Assembly: GCA_900552455.1 (NCBI GenBank)
Contig: URZX01000011.1
Location: 1 to 64,000, forward strand
DNA: 64,000 bases
Origin: an uncultured Peptococcaceae bacterium
GTDB taxonomy: Bacteria > Bacillota > Peptococcia > Peptococcales > Peptococcaceae
Direction of reading: 5' to 3'
This document shows, piece by piece, positions 1-10,907 of this stretch. The notes under the pieces were generated by a model. It searched no databases. It had not been told where the DNA came from and saw nothing but the letters and a program-made list of their open reading frames with translations. A program made the translations under genes and the position numbers. The number at the start of each line of letters is the position of its first letter. Positions within the stretch are counted from its first letter, which is position 1.

Positions 1-32
1 GTTTGAAACAATATTTTTGTTATTTACCCTAT

Positions 33-986
33 CTACTTGACAGGGGGCGGTTCATCGAGCCAGGCCTGGAGGTTTTCCACGACGGTGTTCAAAAGCCGCG
101 CGCGGGTTTCGCGCGGTCCCCAGGCGATGTGCGGGGTGAGCACGACGTTCTCGCGTCCGACGAGGGGATGGCTGAGGTTGAACGGCTCTTCCACCATCAC
201 ATCGGTGGCGAATGCGGCGACGGTGCCGTCGTCCATGGCGCGCACGAGGGCGTCTTCGTCGATGAGGGCACCGCGGGCGGTGTTGATGAGGTAGACGCCG
301 CGTTTCATTTTCGCGAAGGCGTCGGCATTGATGAGGTTGCGCGAGCCGTCGTTGAGCGGCATGTGGAGGCTGACGACGTCGCTTTCGCGAAGCAGGGTGT
401 CGAGATCGACGTATTCTGCCCAGCGCCGCCCTTCCTCGCGCTCGCTGCGCGAATAGCCGAGGGTGCGCATACCGAAGGCCTGGGCCATGCGCGCGGCGTA
501 GATGGCGATGGTGCCGTAGCCAACGAAGCCGATGGTCTTGCCGGCGAGCTCGGTCATTTCCATCTGCCAGAGGCCGCGGTCGGGATTGGTGATGCTGGAC
601 CACTCGCCGCGCAGGATGCGTTCGTGGTTGGCGCAGGTGCGGTTGGTGAGTTCCAACAGCAGCGCCATGGTGTGCTGCGCAACGGCGATGCCGCCGTAAT
701 CAGGCACATTTGTGATGGCGATGCCGCGCCGGCGCACGGCCTCCATATCGATGTTGTCGTAGCCGGTGGCGAGGATGCCGATGTAGCGCACGCCTGGACA
801 GGCGGCGAGCACCTCTTCTGTGATCTGCGTTTTGTTGACGAAGATCACCTCTGCATCGCCAATGCGACCGCAGACATCCTCCTTCATGCTCGAAGGATAC
901 ACGCTGAGCGCGCCAAAGGGCGCCAGCACCTGCCAGTCAAGATCGCCAGGGTTCAGCGTGTAGCCGTCAAGAACCACCATCTTCAT
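33..986 (-). CDS. D-2-hydroxyacid dehydrogenase (glycerate dehydrogenase-like)
   Basis: A 317-residue NAD(P)-dependent 2-hydroxyacid dehydrogenase, which would reduce a 2-keto acid such as hydroxypyruvate in the cytoplasm. The Rossmann segment reads GFVGYGTIAIYAARMAQ, with Ala in place of the third glycine of the usual GxGxxG. It is followed by NTARGALIDEDAL and the catalytic-histidine segment HIAWGPRETRARL, which resembles glycerate dehydrogenases more than D-lactate dehydrogenases. I chose the ATG at 986 because GGAGAAAGG lies about 9 bases upstream; two in-frame ATGs at 992 and 995 are possible, and the frame is open to 1088. The gene stands apart from its neighbour behind a terminator. 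Substrate is inferred only. Confidence 0.85.
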   Translation of the reverse strand: MKMVVLDGYTLNPGDLDWQVLAPFGALSVYPSSMKEDVCGRIGDAEVIFVNKTQITEEVLAACPGVRYIGILATGYDNIDMEAVRRRGIAITNVPDYGGIAVAQHTMALLLELTNRTCANHERILRGEWSSITNPDRGLWQMEMTELAGKTIGFVGYGTIAIYAARMAQAFGMRTLGYSRSEREEGRRWAEYVDLDTLLRESDVVSLHMPLNDGSRNLINADAFAKMKRGVYLINTARGALIDEDALVRAMDDGTVAAFATDVMVEEPFNLSHPLVGRENVVLTPHIAWGPRETRARLLNTVVENLQAWLDEPPPVK

Positions 987-1054
987 GCTCATCATCCTTT
1001 CTCCGGAAAAATCATCTCCCACCATGATACGCCACTTTCGCCGCTCCCGCAAGC

Positions 1055-1091
1055 AAAAATGCCCGCCCTCGCGCTTGAGGACGGGCATTTT
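1055..1091 (-). terminator. Rho-independent terminator after the 129-residue membrane protein gene
   Basis: An inverted repeat AAAATGCCCGcCCTC / GAGGaCGGGCATTTT with a 6-base loop directly follows the stop codon of the gene ending at 1099. Its A/T flanks allow termination on either strand; the gene order makes minus the relevant one. Confidence 0.8.
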
Positions 1092-1098
1092 GCATTCG

Positions 1099-1488
1099 TC
1101 ACATATTCATGAGGCTGCTGCCGGTCATGAAGATACCTGCTGCACCGATGACGATGAGCACGCCGGCGGTGATCTTGGTCATCTTGGCGCGTTCCGGCAC
1201 GACGTACTTGACAGTGTAGAGGATCAAGCAGCCGGCGATGACGGTCAGCACATAGGCGATGATGACGGTGACTGCGTTGGAGACGTCGCCGTTCAAGGAG
1301 TTTGGCGAGATGAAGAGCAGGATCATCGCCACGAGCAGGAGCCCGATGGACGCATAGTTGGCGCGGCGGGCGTTCTTATAGAGCTTGATCTCCTGCTTGG
1401 TTGGCTCCGGCACAGCGTTGGTCTTGGTGCCCTGTGGACCGTATTCCGGTCTTTTTTTCTTCCCGGTGCGGGATTTTTTTACTGCCAT
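1099..1488 (-). CDS. Small three-helix membrane protein, function unknown
   Basis: A 129-residue protein with a basic N-terminus (MAVKKSRTGKKKRPEYG) and three predicted membrane helices at roughly residues 45-62, 70-90 and 105-125. I do not recognise a family. It starts 26 bases after the YhgE-type gene stops, with the binding site AAAGGGGGAGA ahead of ATG, so the two are probably cotranscribed. It is followed immediately by a terminator. A role beside the YhgE protein in the envelope is inferred from position only. Confidence 0.75.
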   Translation of the reverse strand: MAVKKSRTGKKKRPEYGPQGTKTNAVPEPTKQEIKLYKNARRANYASIGLLLVAMILLFISPNSLNGDVSNAVTVIIAYVLTVIAGCLILYTVKYVVPERAKMTKITAGVLIVIGAAGIFMTGSSLMNM

Positions 1489-1514
1489 GCATTCTCCCCC
1501 TTTCTGTTGAGATG

Positions 1515-3737
1515 TTACATTAAACCACTTTTCTTCATGGAGCGTTCAAAGAATACCACGAACCGTCGCAGGATCGGCCCGAAGAGGATGACGAGCGTCA
1601 CCGAGAGGATCGGCAACAGCGCCATCATCACAAGATCCTTCGCCAGCGCCGGCGCGTAGATGCCAAAGCAGATCTCCCGCATGGCGCCGATGCAATAGGT
1701 GAACGGCAACAGCGGATGGATCCACTGGAAAAAGGCTGGTGTCATTTCGATCGGAAACGTCCCGCCGCTGGCTGCGATCTGCAGCACCAGCACGATGATC
1801 GCCAGCGCCTTGCCGATCGCCGAGAAGGTGAAGACCAGCGAAAAGACGAAGATCGAAAAGATCTGCCCAATGAATATACATAATACCACAAAAAGCACCG
1901 GATGCCTACAGTCTACGTGCAAAATCATCAAATCTCCTAAGGCGATCACCGTCGACTGCAGCACAGAGATGCACTGGAAGAGCAACAGCCGAGAGAGATA
2001 CATCGGCGTCACACGCGCCCCTGGATAGGCCTCGAGGCCTTTTTCGTTGACTGTGCTGATCATCGCCATCATCAAGAGACAGCCGACCCAGATCGCCAGC
2101 GTTGTGTAAAACGGCGACATACCGCTGCCGTAGTTGGCAACGGGATAGAGCCGGTTTGTCTCAAGCTGCACAGGGCTTGCGAGGAAGGCGCTCTGCTTTT
2201 TCACATCCTGCTGCAAAAACTGCAGCACCTCCTCCAGCTGCTCATCCTCCGAAAGATCGCGCAGATCGCCTGTCTCCTTCTCCAGGAGCGACTGCGTATC
2301 CTCGATAATGCTCTTGTAGCGGTCCACCGTTTCGCTGCCCACAGGGCCCAGGCTGCGCACACTGCCGAGCACCCCATCGAGTTGCGGGATCAGGCCCGAT
2401 AGGCTCTGCAACAGCTTGTAGGAATCGTCCAGCGTCGTCGAAAGATCGTCGGCACTCTCAGAAAGCGCCGCGCCCACGCCGTCGTTGTACGCGTTCCACG
2501 CATCCGTCACATCGTCTGCAAGGCCTTCCGCCAGCGCCGCTGCGTCGTTTGCAGCATCCGCCACCTCCGTGCTCCCGTCTCCGACAGCATCCTTGAGATC
2601 CGAAAGCTGCGCAGAGCCATCGTCCAGCGCCTCTTCCAGCGCGTCCAGCCGGCTCACAAACGCGCTCAGCGCATCCAGCGGCTTCGGCAAAAGCTGGTTG
2701 AAGCGGTCGATGTTGTCAGCCAGCGTCGCCACATGGCTCTTCAGCTGCGCCACCGTGTCCATCATCTCCTGCAGCCGCTCCTCAGCCGCCGCGCTGTCCT
2801 CCGCGCTGGCGTCAGCAAGCTGATCCGCCTCGCGCGAAAGCGCGTCCGCATAGCCATTCAGCGCCAGCACATTCTGCTCCAGCAAGCGGCGAATGTCGCT
2901 CACCGTCGATTTCGACGATTGCAGCGTGTTCTGCGCATCCAGCGTCAGGTCCGACGCATCCTTCAGCGCCTGGCTCGCCTCTGGCAGGAGCTTTTCCGCA
3001 CTCTCTGTGAGATCGTTCATAGCGTCGAGGGTGTCCTCAAATTCGTCCATGTTTTTCACAAAAAGCGACATATTCTCCGACGCCAGATCCATCGTGTCCA
3101 GCATACGCATAAAGCTCGGCTCGTAGTCCGCATATTTATTGTCGACAACTTTCAGGCTGTCGAGGACGATCGTCGTCACCGTCTCCACAAACGTTTCATT
3201 GATCTCGCTGGACACCGTGTCCATGCCCGTGCCCATGATCTTCGTGGAGATCGCATTTTCCTTTTCGTTGATATAGTAGTCGATCGTCGCCTGCTTCGTG
3301 TCGCCATAGAGAAAGCCCGTGATCGTCTGCGTGAAATCCTTCGGGATCACCAGCGCCGCGTAATAGTCGCCGCCGTCCACCCCCTTCTGTCCCTCTTCGA
3401 AGGACACAAACTGCCAGCCGATCGCATCGTTCGCCTTCAGCGCCTCCACAATCTTGTCGCCGACATTCACACTCACCCCTTCGATCTCCGCGCCTGCGTC
3501 CTCGCTCGTCACAGCCACCTTGAGATTCTTCGTCAGATCATACGGCGACCAGTTCGCGCCAATGTTGAACCAGGCGTAAAGCGGCGGCAGCAAAAGCAGC
3601 CCCAAAAAGACCAGCGCCGCCGCCACATTTCCCCGCAGCGGCCTGATCTGCGCCAGAAACAGCAGCCGCGTCATGCGCAAAGTCTCGCGCAGGCTCGCCG
3701 GCTTCTGCAGAAACCATTTTGGTTTTTTCATAATCAT
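1515..3737 (-). CDS. YhgE/Pip family membrane protein
   Basis: A 740-residue envelope protein of the YhgE/Pip (phage infection protein) family, related to ABC-2-type membrane proteins and to ESX/T7SS-linked EsaA. One N-terminal membrane helix (about residues 30-55, VAAALVFLGLLLLPPLYAWF) is followed by roughly 480 extracellular residues rich in Ala, Asp, Ser and Leu heptads that look coiled coil, then about six C-terminal helices from about residue 545. The best-known member is a phage receptor in Lactococcus and Bacillus; the cellular role is unclear. The ATG at 3737 has AAGGAG 5 bases away; the ATG at 3731 is an alternative. An extended -10 promoter sits 33 bases upstream, and the 129-residue gene follows in the same transcript. 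Confidence 0.85.
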   Translation of the reverse strand: MIMKKPKWFLQKPASLRETLRMTRLLFLAQIRPLRGNVAAALVFLGLLLLPPLYAWFNIGANWSPYDLTKNLKVAVTSEDAGAEIEGVSVNVGDKIVEALKANDAIGWQFVSFEEGQKGVDGGDYYAALVIPKDFTQTITGFLYGDTKQATIDYYINEKENAISTKIMGTGMDTVSSEINETFVETVTTIVLDSLKVVDNKYADYEPSFMRMLDTMDLASENMSLFVKNMDEFEDTLDAMNDLTESAEKLLPEASQALKDASDLTLDAQNTLQSSKSTVSDIRRLLEQNVLALNGYADALSREADQLADASAEDSAAAEERLQEMMDTVAQLKSHVATLADNIDRFNQLLPKPLDALSAFVSRLDALEEALDDGSAQLSDLKDAVGDGSTEVADAANDAAALAEGLADDVTDAWNAYNDGVGAALSESADDLSTTLDDSYKLLQSLSGLIPQLDGVLGSVRSLGPVGSETVDRYKSIIEDTQSLLEKETGDLRDLSEDEQLEEVLQFLQQDVKKQSAFLASPVQLETNRLYPVANYGSGMSPFYTTLAIWVGCLLMMAMISTVNEKGLEAYPGARVTPMYLSRLLLFQCISVLQSTVIALGDLMILHVDCRHPVLFVVLCIFIGQIFSIFVFSLVFTFSAIGKALAIIVLVLQIAASGGTFPIEMTPAFFQWIHPLLPFTYCIGAMREICFGIYAPALAKDLVMMALLPILSVTLVILFGPILRRFVVFFERSMKKSGLM

Positions 3738-3769
3738 GGATCTCCTTCCCAATTCTCTCGATTATCCCC

Positions 3770-3778
3770 ATTATAGCA
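3770..3778 (-). promoter_or_regulatory. Extended -10 promoter for the YhgE gene
   Basis: On the minus strand the sequence TGCTATAAT gives a perfect -10 box with the TGn extension. No good -35 is present, as is common for extended -10 promoters. It lies about 33 bases ahead of the chosen ATG. Confidence 0.5.
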
Positions 3779-3879
3779 AGCCCACCAGGAAATTGCACTT
3801 AACAGATCGCCGCCAGTGTACAAAATCAGCCACGCGTCAAGCAAAAAACGGAACCTGGTTTTTCCAGACTCCGATAAGA

Positions 3880-3929
3880 TAAAAAAGCTACCAGCGATCA
3901 GACATGTTAGCGGTATGATCGCTGGTAGC
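3880..3929 (-). terminator. Terminator of the hom-thrB-lysC operon
   Basis: A perfect 14-base inverted repeat, GCTACCAGCGATCA (3887-3900) and its complement (3916-3929), separated by 15 bases, is followed on the minus strand by a run of T. It ends transcription from lysC. Confidence 0.85.
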
Positions 3930-3940
3930 CAACCTCAATT

Positions 3941-3961
3941 ACTCATTAAAAATTAATCATT
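3941..3961. repeat. AT-rich 21-base repeat, copy A
   Basis: This 21-base stretch differs at one position from 32414-32434. On the minus strand both copies lie at or just after a stop codon and ahead of a strong hairpin terminator. The stretch contains several stop codons. Confidence 0.55.
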
Positions 3962-3976
3962 ACTCACCAAAAAAAA

Positions 3977-5196
<1,220 letters not shown>

Positions 5197-5206
<10 letters not shown>

Positions 5207-6153
5207 AGTTTCAACTCCATTTCATTTTCAAAACACTGCACGCCGGTTGTGATCGGCGCGACTTCTATGAGCTCGGCGCTGTAGCCAAGCTTTTCCAGAG
5301 CGCCGGTGCAGGCGCTGAAATCCTTTGGTTCATCGGCGAGGATAAGCATGGTCGAGCCGGCACCGCTGACGAGGGCTGCGATGGCGCCGTGGGCGAGGGC
5401 GATCTGCTTTGCTTCCTCGATGCCAGGCATCAGCGGCAGGCGATACGGCTCATGCACGCGGTCGCGGAAGGCTGCAGCAAGCAGGCTCTTGTCGCCGGTG
5501 GCCAGCGCTGCCACGAGCAAACCGAGATGACCGAGGTTGTAGACGACGTCCTTGCGGCTGTAGCCATCGGGCATGGCTGCGCGGGCTTTCGAGGTCGGCA
5601 GCGGATAGTCGGGAACGAGGGCGTAGGCGTAGAGCCCGTCCAGCGGCGCCAGCTTTTTCGCGGTGACGCGGCCGTCGTCGCCGATGCAGCCGATGACGAT
5701 GCCGCCCAAGAGCGCCGGCAGCACGTTGTCGGGATGGCCGTCGATGGCGGTAGCCATCTGCATGAGGTCGTCTTCGCTGAAGGCGTGGTCGCTCATGATC
5801 TGCGCCAGCGCCAGCCCGCTCACGGCAGCTGCGGAGCTGGAGCCGAGCCCGCGCGCAAAAGGCACGCGATTGACGCAGTGCAGCGCCACTGGCACAGGCT
5901 CCTTGCCGGCTTTGGCCATCGCGTCGAGGTAGGTCTGGTAAATGAGATTGTCGAGGCTTTCTGCCTCCCCTGCGCCATAGCCTTCGACACTGATCTTGGA
6001 GGATTCACCCTCTGCCAGGCGTTTCACCCAAAGCTCGTTGTAAAGCGCCACCGCCATACCCAGGCAGTCAAAGCCAGGGCCCATGTTTGCCGAGGTGGCC
6101 GGTGTTTTGATCACAAGCGCCGGCGCTCCTGCAAAAAATGCTTCTCTGGTCAT
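5197..6153 (-). CDS. thrB: Homoserine kinase
   Basis: A 318-residue GHMP-family kinase that phosphorylates L-homoserine with ATP on the way to threonine. The substrate-binding N-terminus reads TPATSANMGPGFDCLG, the nucleotide loop RGLGSSSAAAVSG is at residues 101-113, and the C-terminal GHMP glycine motif appears as LVSGAGSTMLIL. Length is typical. It overlaps hom by the four bases ATGA upstream and lysC by 10 bases downstream, a tight translationally coupled operon. GGGAGG precedes the ATG. No threonine synthase gene is in the window. Confidence 0.96.
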
Positions 6154-7457
6154 TGTGGCAGCCTCCCATAGATGCGGATCACGTTTTCAACCTGGCGCAC
6201 CGAATCGGCGTTTTCCATGCGTGCGAGGGCTTCGTTGAATTTTTCCTCGAGGACCTCGTGGGTGATGATGACAAACTCCGCGTCCTCAGAATTGGACGAA
6301 TCCTTCTGCATCGCCTGGGCAATGCTGACGCCGCTGTCGCCGAAGAGCATCCCCACCTCGCCGAGCACGCCTGGTCTGTCTGGAATGCAGAGGCGCACGT
6401 AGAAACGGCTCTTCATCTTGCTCATCGGCTTGATCGGAATGTTTTCGTAGGTATAGTCGCCGATGCGTCCTTCGCAGCCATAGACAATATCGCGGCAGAT
6501 ATCGATGACATCGCCGACAACGGCGCTCGCCGTCGGCAGCTTGCCAGCGCCGCGGCCGTAGAACATCGCTTCGTCGATGGCGTCACCCTGCACAAACACT
6601 GCGTTGAACGAGCCGCCAACGCTGGCCAGCGGATGGCTCTTGGCGATGATCGCCGGATGCACGCTCAGGGAAAGCCCGTCCTCTTCCTTGCTGACAATGC
6701 CAAGGAGCTTGATCACGCAGCCGATGGATTCGGCGTAGGCCATGTCGAGCTTGGAGATCTTCGTGATCCCTTCCACGTGCACATCGTCGAACACAGCCGG
6801 CGTGTGGAATGCGATGTTTGCCAGGATCGCCACCTTGCGACCGGCGTCCAGCCCTTCCACGTCTGCCGTTGGGTCCGCTTCCGCATAGCCAAGGGCCGTC
6901 GCTTCTGCGAGCGCGTCCTCGTAGCTCATGCCATGCTCCGCCATATTTGTCAGGATGTAGTTCGTCGTGCCGTTCATGATGCCGACGATCTCAGAAAAAT
7001 GGTTGGCAGCGAGGTTTTCCTTCAGCGGCTGCACGATTGGGATCGCCCCAAGCGCCGACGCTTCGTAGCGGAAATCGCGCTTCATCTCGCTGGCGAGCGC
7101 TTCGAGCTCGCGCCCATGCACAGCGATCAGATCCTTGTTGGCGCTGACAATGTTCTTGCTGGCGCGCAGCGCTTCTGTGAGATAGGTGCGCGCTGGTTCG
7201 ATGCCACCCATCAGCTCGATGACGATGGAGATCTCGTCGTCGTTCAAAATATCCTGCCATTCCGTCGTCAGGGTCGTGTGCGGCATCACCTTGTCGGCGT
7301 ATTTTGCCGGCGTGCGCACCAATACACGCTTGACCTCCACATCTGCGCCAACCTTGTGCTTAAAATTGTCCTTCTGCAGCTTTTCGATCACTTCATACAC
7401 ACCGGAACCAACAGTCCCCATGCCCAGAAGCGCTACCTTAATCGTTTCTTTTCCCAT
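6150..7457 (-). CDS. hom: Homoserine dehydrogenase
   Basis: A 435-residue monofunctional homoserine dehydrogenase that reduces aspartate semialdehyde with NAD(P)H. The Rossmann motif GMGTVGSGVYEV is at residues 11-22, the catalytic core carries GIMNGTTNYILTNM and ALGYAEADPTADVEG, and an ACT domain occupies about residues 355-430 (CIPDRPGVLGEVGMLFGD), suggesting threonine feedback. The active-site segment reads YEASALGAIPIV, with Ala where many homologues have Gly. I chose the ATG at 7457 because GCGACGGAGG lies just upstream; the frame is open to 7499 but the extension would enter the preceding gene. It overlaps thrB by 4 bases. Confidence 0.96.
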   Translation of the reverse strand: MGKETIKVALLGMGTVGSGVYEVIEKLQKDNFKHKVGADVEVKRVLVRTPAKYADKVMPHTTLTTEWQDILNDDEISIVIELMGGIEPARTYLTEALRASKNIVSANKDLIAVHGRELEALASEMKRDFRYEASALGAIPIVQPLKENLAANHFSEIVGIMNGTTNYILTNMAEHGMSYEDALAEATALGYAEADPTADVEGLDAGRKVAILANIAFHTPAVFDDVHVEGITKISKLDMAYAESIGCVIKLLGIVSKEEDGLSLSVHPAIIAKSHPLASVGGSFNAVFVQGDAIDEAMFYGRGAGKLPTASAVVGDVIDICRDIVYGCEGRIGDYTYENIPIKPMSKMKSRFYVRLCIPDRPGVLGEVGMLFGDSGVSIAQAMQKDSSNSEDAEFVIITHEVLEEKFNEALARMENADSVRQVENVIRIYGRLPQ

Positions 7458-7476
7458 GCTTCGCCTCCGTCGCTTG

Positions 7477-7932
7477 TCAATTCTGACCGATCGGCTCAAC
7501 CTTGATCACGCCGGGAATATCGTAGAGAGATTCCAGCATCAGCTCAAGATTGTAGCGTTCGTCAGAACGGGATTCAAAGGAAATGGTCACGCGCGCGATG
7601 CCCTCGCTCGGGATGCCCTGATTGATCGTCAGGATATTGGCGCCGCAATCAGCGACGACGTTCAGACAGCGCGAGAGCACGCCCGCTTCGTTTTCCATAT
7701 TGATCTGGATGGTCACGATCTTTTCCTTCACCGCTTCGTAGAACGGAAAAATGCCATCTCTGTATTTATAAAACGCGCTGCGGCTGAGGCCAATCTGCTT
7801 GACCGCTTCGTTGATCGTCAGGCCAGGATTTTTCGCGAGCAGCTCTTTGGTCTGCGCAGTCTTCAGAATCGCTTCCGGCAAAATGGTCTCATCAACGATG
7901 TACCGCTTGTTCACAGCATTGTCTTTCATCAT
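7477..7932 (-). CDS. UPF0735 ACT-domain protein (PheB-like)
   Basis: A 151-residue protein with an N-terminal helix-turn-helix-like region (about residues 35-65, NEAVKQIGLSRSAFYKYR) and a C-terminal ACT domain (about 70-147, MENEAGVLSRCLNVVADCGAN). The family, called PheB in Bacillus, is often next to hom and thrB in Bacillota. A DNA-binding amino-acid sensor is the natural reading but is not proven for the family. It is the first gene of the operon and ends 19 bases before hom, so it may adjust the pathway it heads. The start ATG at 7932 has AAAGGA 6 bases upstream; a second ATG follows at once. Confidence 0.85.
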   Translation of the reverse strand: MMKDNAVNKRYIVDETILPEAILKTAQTKELLAKNPGLTINEAVKQIGLSRSAFYKYRDGIFPFYEAVKEKIVTIQINMENEAGVLSRCLNVVADCGANILTINQGIPSEGIARVTISFESRSDERYNLELMLESLYDIPGVIKVEPIGQN

Positions 7933-7956
7933 GCCACGTCCTTTCGTCTATTCTCG

Positions 7957-7972
7957 GCGGATTTTCATCCGC
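7957..7972 (-). other. 5'-terminal mRNA hairpin with GAAA tetraloop (threonine operon)
   Basis: On the minus strand GCGGAT-GAAA-ATCCGC forms a 6-pair stem closed by a GNRA tetraloop. It lies a few bases downstream of the predicted transcription start, where such hairpins often protect the mRNA 5' end. Confidence 0.4.
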
Positions 7973-7981
7973 TACATAAGG

Positions 7982-8010
7982 ATATTACTCGAAGATCGCG
8001 TCCTTGTCAA
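7982..8010 (-). promoter_or_regulatory. Sigma-A promoter of the pheB-hom-thrB-lysC operon
   Basis: The minus strand has a perfect -35 TTGACA (8005-8010), a 17-base spacer and the -10 TAATAT (7982-7987). The predicted start is about 45 bases ahead of the first ATG. Confidence 0.75.
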
Positions 8011-8084
8011 GAGGACTTGCAGGATATTCCCGCTTCCATTCATTTCACGGATTATTGTAAATTATCTGCAAAATCCCGCTGAAC

Positions 8085-8115
8085 ACAAAAACTGCAGCAC
8101 ATTGTGCTGCAGTTT
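8085..8115 (-). terminator. Terminator of the ilv operon
   Basis: A perfect 12-base stem, AAACTGCAGCAC (8089-8100) and its complement (8104-8115), has a 3-base loop and is followed by TTTTTGTG on the minus strand. It lies 13 bases after the distal acetolactate synthase gene. Confidence 0.85.
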
Positions 8116-8127
8116 GAGCGATAATCC

Positions 8128-9777
8128 TTAGCAATTGACCATATCGTTGATGTTCGCCCCACCGAGAGTAATTGGTGAACAATTATCCGGCATCGGAACG
8201 CGGCATTCGATCAGCGCGCAGCTTGGATCTGCGAGCGCTTCCTTGAGCACAGCCTCGATCTCGTCTTCCGATTCGATGCGATAGGTCTTAAACCCGTAGG
8301 CTTCGAAAATCTTCGAGAAATCGATGTCGCACTGGAAGAGCACGTTGGAATAGCGTTTGCCAACGTAGTGATACTGGAGCTGACGCACCATCCCCAGCGC
8401 CTGGTTGTTGAAGAGCAGGATCTTCACAGGGAGCTTCTGCTCCATGATCGTGCCCAGCTCATACATTCCCATCTGGAAGCTGCCATCACCGGTGACGGCA
8501 ACAACGGTGGCATCCGGGCAGGCGACCTGAGCGCCAACCGCTGCAGGAATGCCATAGCCCATGGTGCCAAGGCCGCAGGACGAAATGAATTGATGTGGTT
8601 TTTCACACTTCAGATAGTTGGCCGCCCAAACCTGGTGCTGACCGACGTCTGTGGTGAAGAAGCAGTTTTCCGGATCAACCAGATCGCTGAGCTTGTCGAG
8701 CACCTTCGGAACGATGCGGTCCGGTTCCGGCGCACCCTTCGCCTGTTCGAGATAGCCGCAGCCGACGAGACTTTCCGCCTTGCGCTGCAGCGCGTCTTCC
8801 AGCTGGAGCATGACCTGCTTCGCATCGCCAACGATCGGAATATCCGGAACAATGTTCTTGCCGATCTCGGCTGGGTCCACATCAACATGGATGACGAAGC
8901 TGTCTGGTGCGAACAAATTCGGCGCGTTGATGATGCGGTCGTCAAAGCGCGTGCCGATGGCAAGGATCACATCTGACTGACGGATCAGATCGTTTGCTTC
9001 CTGATTGCCATAGGTGCCGAGCATGCCGACCACATGCGGATCGCTGGCAGGGACACTGCCCAAGCCCATCATCGTGCAGACGATCGGGCAGTTTTTCTTT
9101 TCAGCGAGCGCCATGACTTCCTTTGTAGCGCCAGAGGTATTGACCCCGCCGCCAGCGATGATGACCATGCGCTCGGCTTCAGCGATGGCTTTGGCAGCGC
9201 GCTTGATCATGCCAGCATGGCCGTAGACCGTTGGCTTGTAGCTGCGGATGTCCACATGCTTCCATGGTTCGTACACAGCGACCTGCTGCTGGGAAACATC
9301 GCGAGGAATGTCGATCAGAACAGGACCAGGACGGCCAGTTCTGGCGATATAGAATGCTTCAGCGACGATGCGTGGAAGATCCTCCGCATCCTGTACGAGA
9401 ATATTGTGTTTGGTGATCGGTGTCGTGATGCCGGTGATGTCGGTTTCCTGGAACGCGTCGGTCCCGATGAGGTGCTTGGCAACCTGACCAGTGATCGCAA
9501 CAACCGGGATCGAATCCATATAGGCCGTGGCAATCCCGGTGACCAGATTGGTCGCCCCAGGGCCGCTCGTAGCAATGCAGACACCTACGGTGTTCTTTGC
9601 ACGTGCGTAGCCACTCGCTTCATGCACTGCCCCCTGTTCCTGACGGACAAGAACATTGTTGATCGGGCTCTTATCAAGAGCGTCAAATATTTCCAACAAG
9701 GCACCACCTGGATATCCGAAAATATCCGTTACGCCTTCATCTCGCAATGCCTGAACTAAAATTTCTGCGCCGTTCAA
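8128..9777 (-). CDS. ilvB: Acetolactate synthase catalytic subunit, divergent second copy
   Basis: A 549-residue thiamine-diphosphate enzyme that condenses two pyruvates, or pyruvate with 2-ketobutyrate. Visible landmarks are the catalytic-glutamate segment VRQEQGAVHEASGYAR, SGPGATNLVTGIATAYMDS and the ThDP/Mg segment GDGSFQMGMYELGT. The segment MVRQLQYHYVGK has Leu where the partner copy at 11383 and most anabolic enzymes have Trp. It is the last gene of the operon, 54 bases after ilvC across a hairpin, and has no regulatory subunit of its own. The likely start is TTG at 9777, 8 bases after AAGGAAGG; TTG 9783 and GTG 9786 are in frame but too close to that site. Confidence 0.92.
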   Translation of the reverse strand: MNGAEILVQALRDEGVTDIFGYPGGALLEIFDALDKSPINNVLVRQEQGAVHEASGYARAKNTVGVCIATSGPGATNLVTGIATAYMDSIPVVAITGQVAKHLIGTDAFQETDITGITTPITKHNILVQDAEDLPRIVAEAFYIARTGRPGPVLIDIPRDVSQQQVAVYEPWKHVDIRSYKPTVYGHAGMIKRAAKAIAEAERMVIIAGGGVNTSGATKEVMALAEKKNCPIVCTMMGLGSVPASDPHVVGMLGTYGNQEANDLIRQSDVILAIGTRFDDRIINAPNLFAPDSFVIHVDVDPAEIGKNIVPDIPIVGDAKQVMLQLEDALQRKAESLVGCGYLEQAKGAPEPDRIVPKVLDKLSDLVDPENCFFTTDVGQHQVWAANYLKCEKPHQFISSCGLGTMGYGIPAAVGAQVACPDATVVAVTGDGSFQMGMYELGTIMEQKLPVKILLFNNQALGMVRQLQYHYVGKRYSNVLFQCDIDFSKIFEAYGFKTYRIESEDEIEAVLKEALADPSCALIECRVPMPDNCSPITLGGANINDMVNC

Positions 9778-9805
9778 TAGCAACACCTTCCTTACTTGTT
9801 AAACC

Positions 9806-9826
9806 CAGGGGCGCTGGGCGCCCCTG
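9806..9826 (-). other. Intercistronic hairpin between ilvC and the second ilvB
   Basis: A perfect 9-base stem, CAGGGGCGC / GCGCCCCTG, has a 3-base loop. On the minus strand it is followed only by GGTTTAAC, so it is a weak terminator at best. It may stabilise upstream mRNA or lower expression of the distal synthase. Confidence 0.45.
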
Positions 9827-9840
9827 TCAGTGCTTTTGGA

Positions 9841-10863
<1,023 letters not shown>

Positions 10864-10907
10864 CTAGAAATTTGGATTATATTGATCACCCGTTGATACG
10901 GTGGATC

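Noticed and set aside
3..1112. A 369-codon plus-strand frame over the hydroxyacid dehydrogenase
   Set aside because: The minus-strand product has clear family motifs; the plus frame is a His/Ala/Gly-rich shadow with no start signal.
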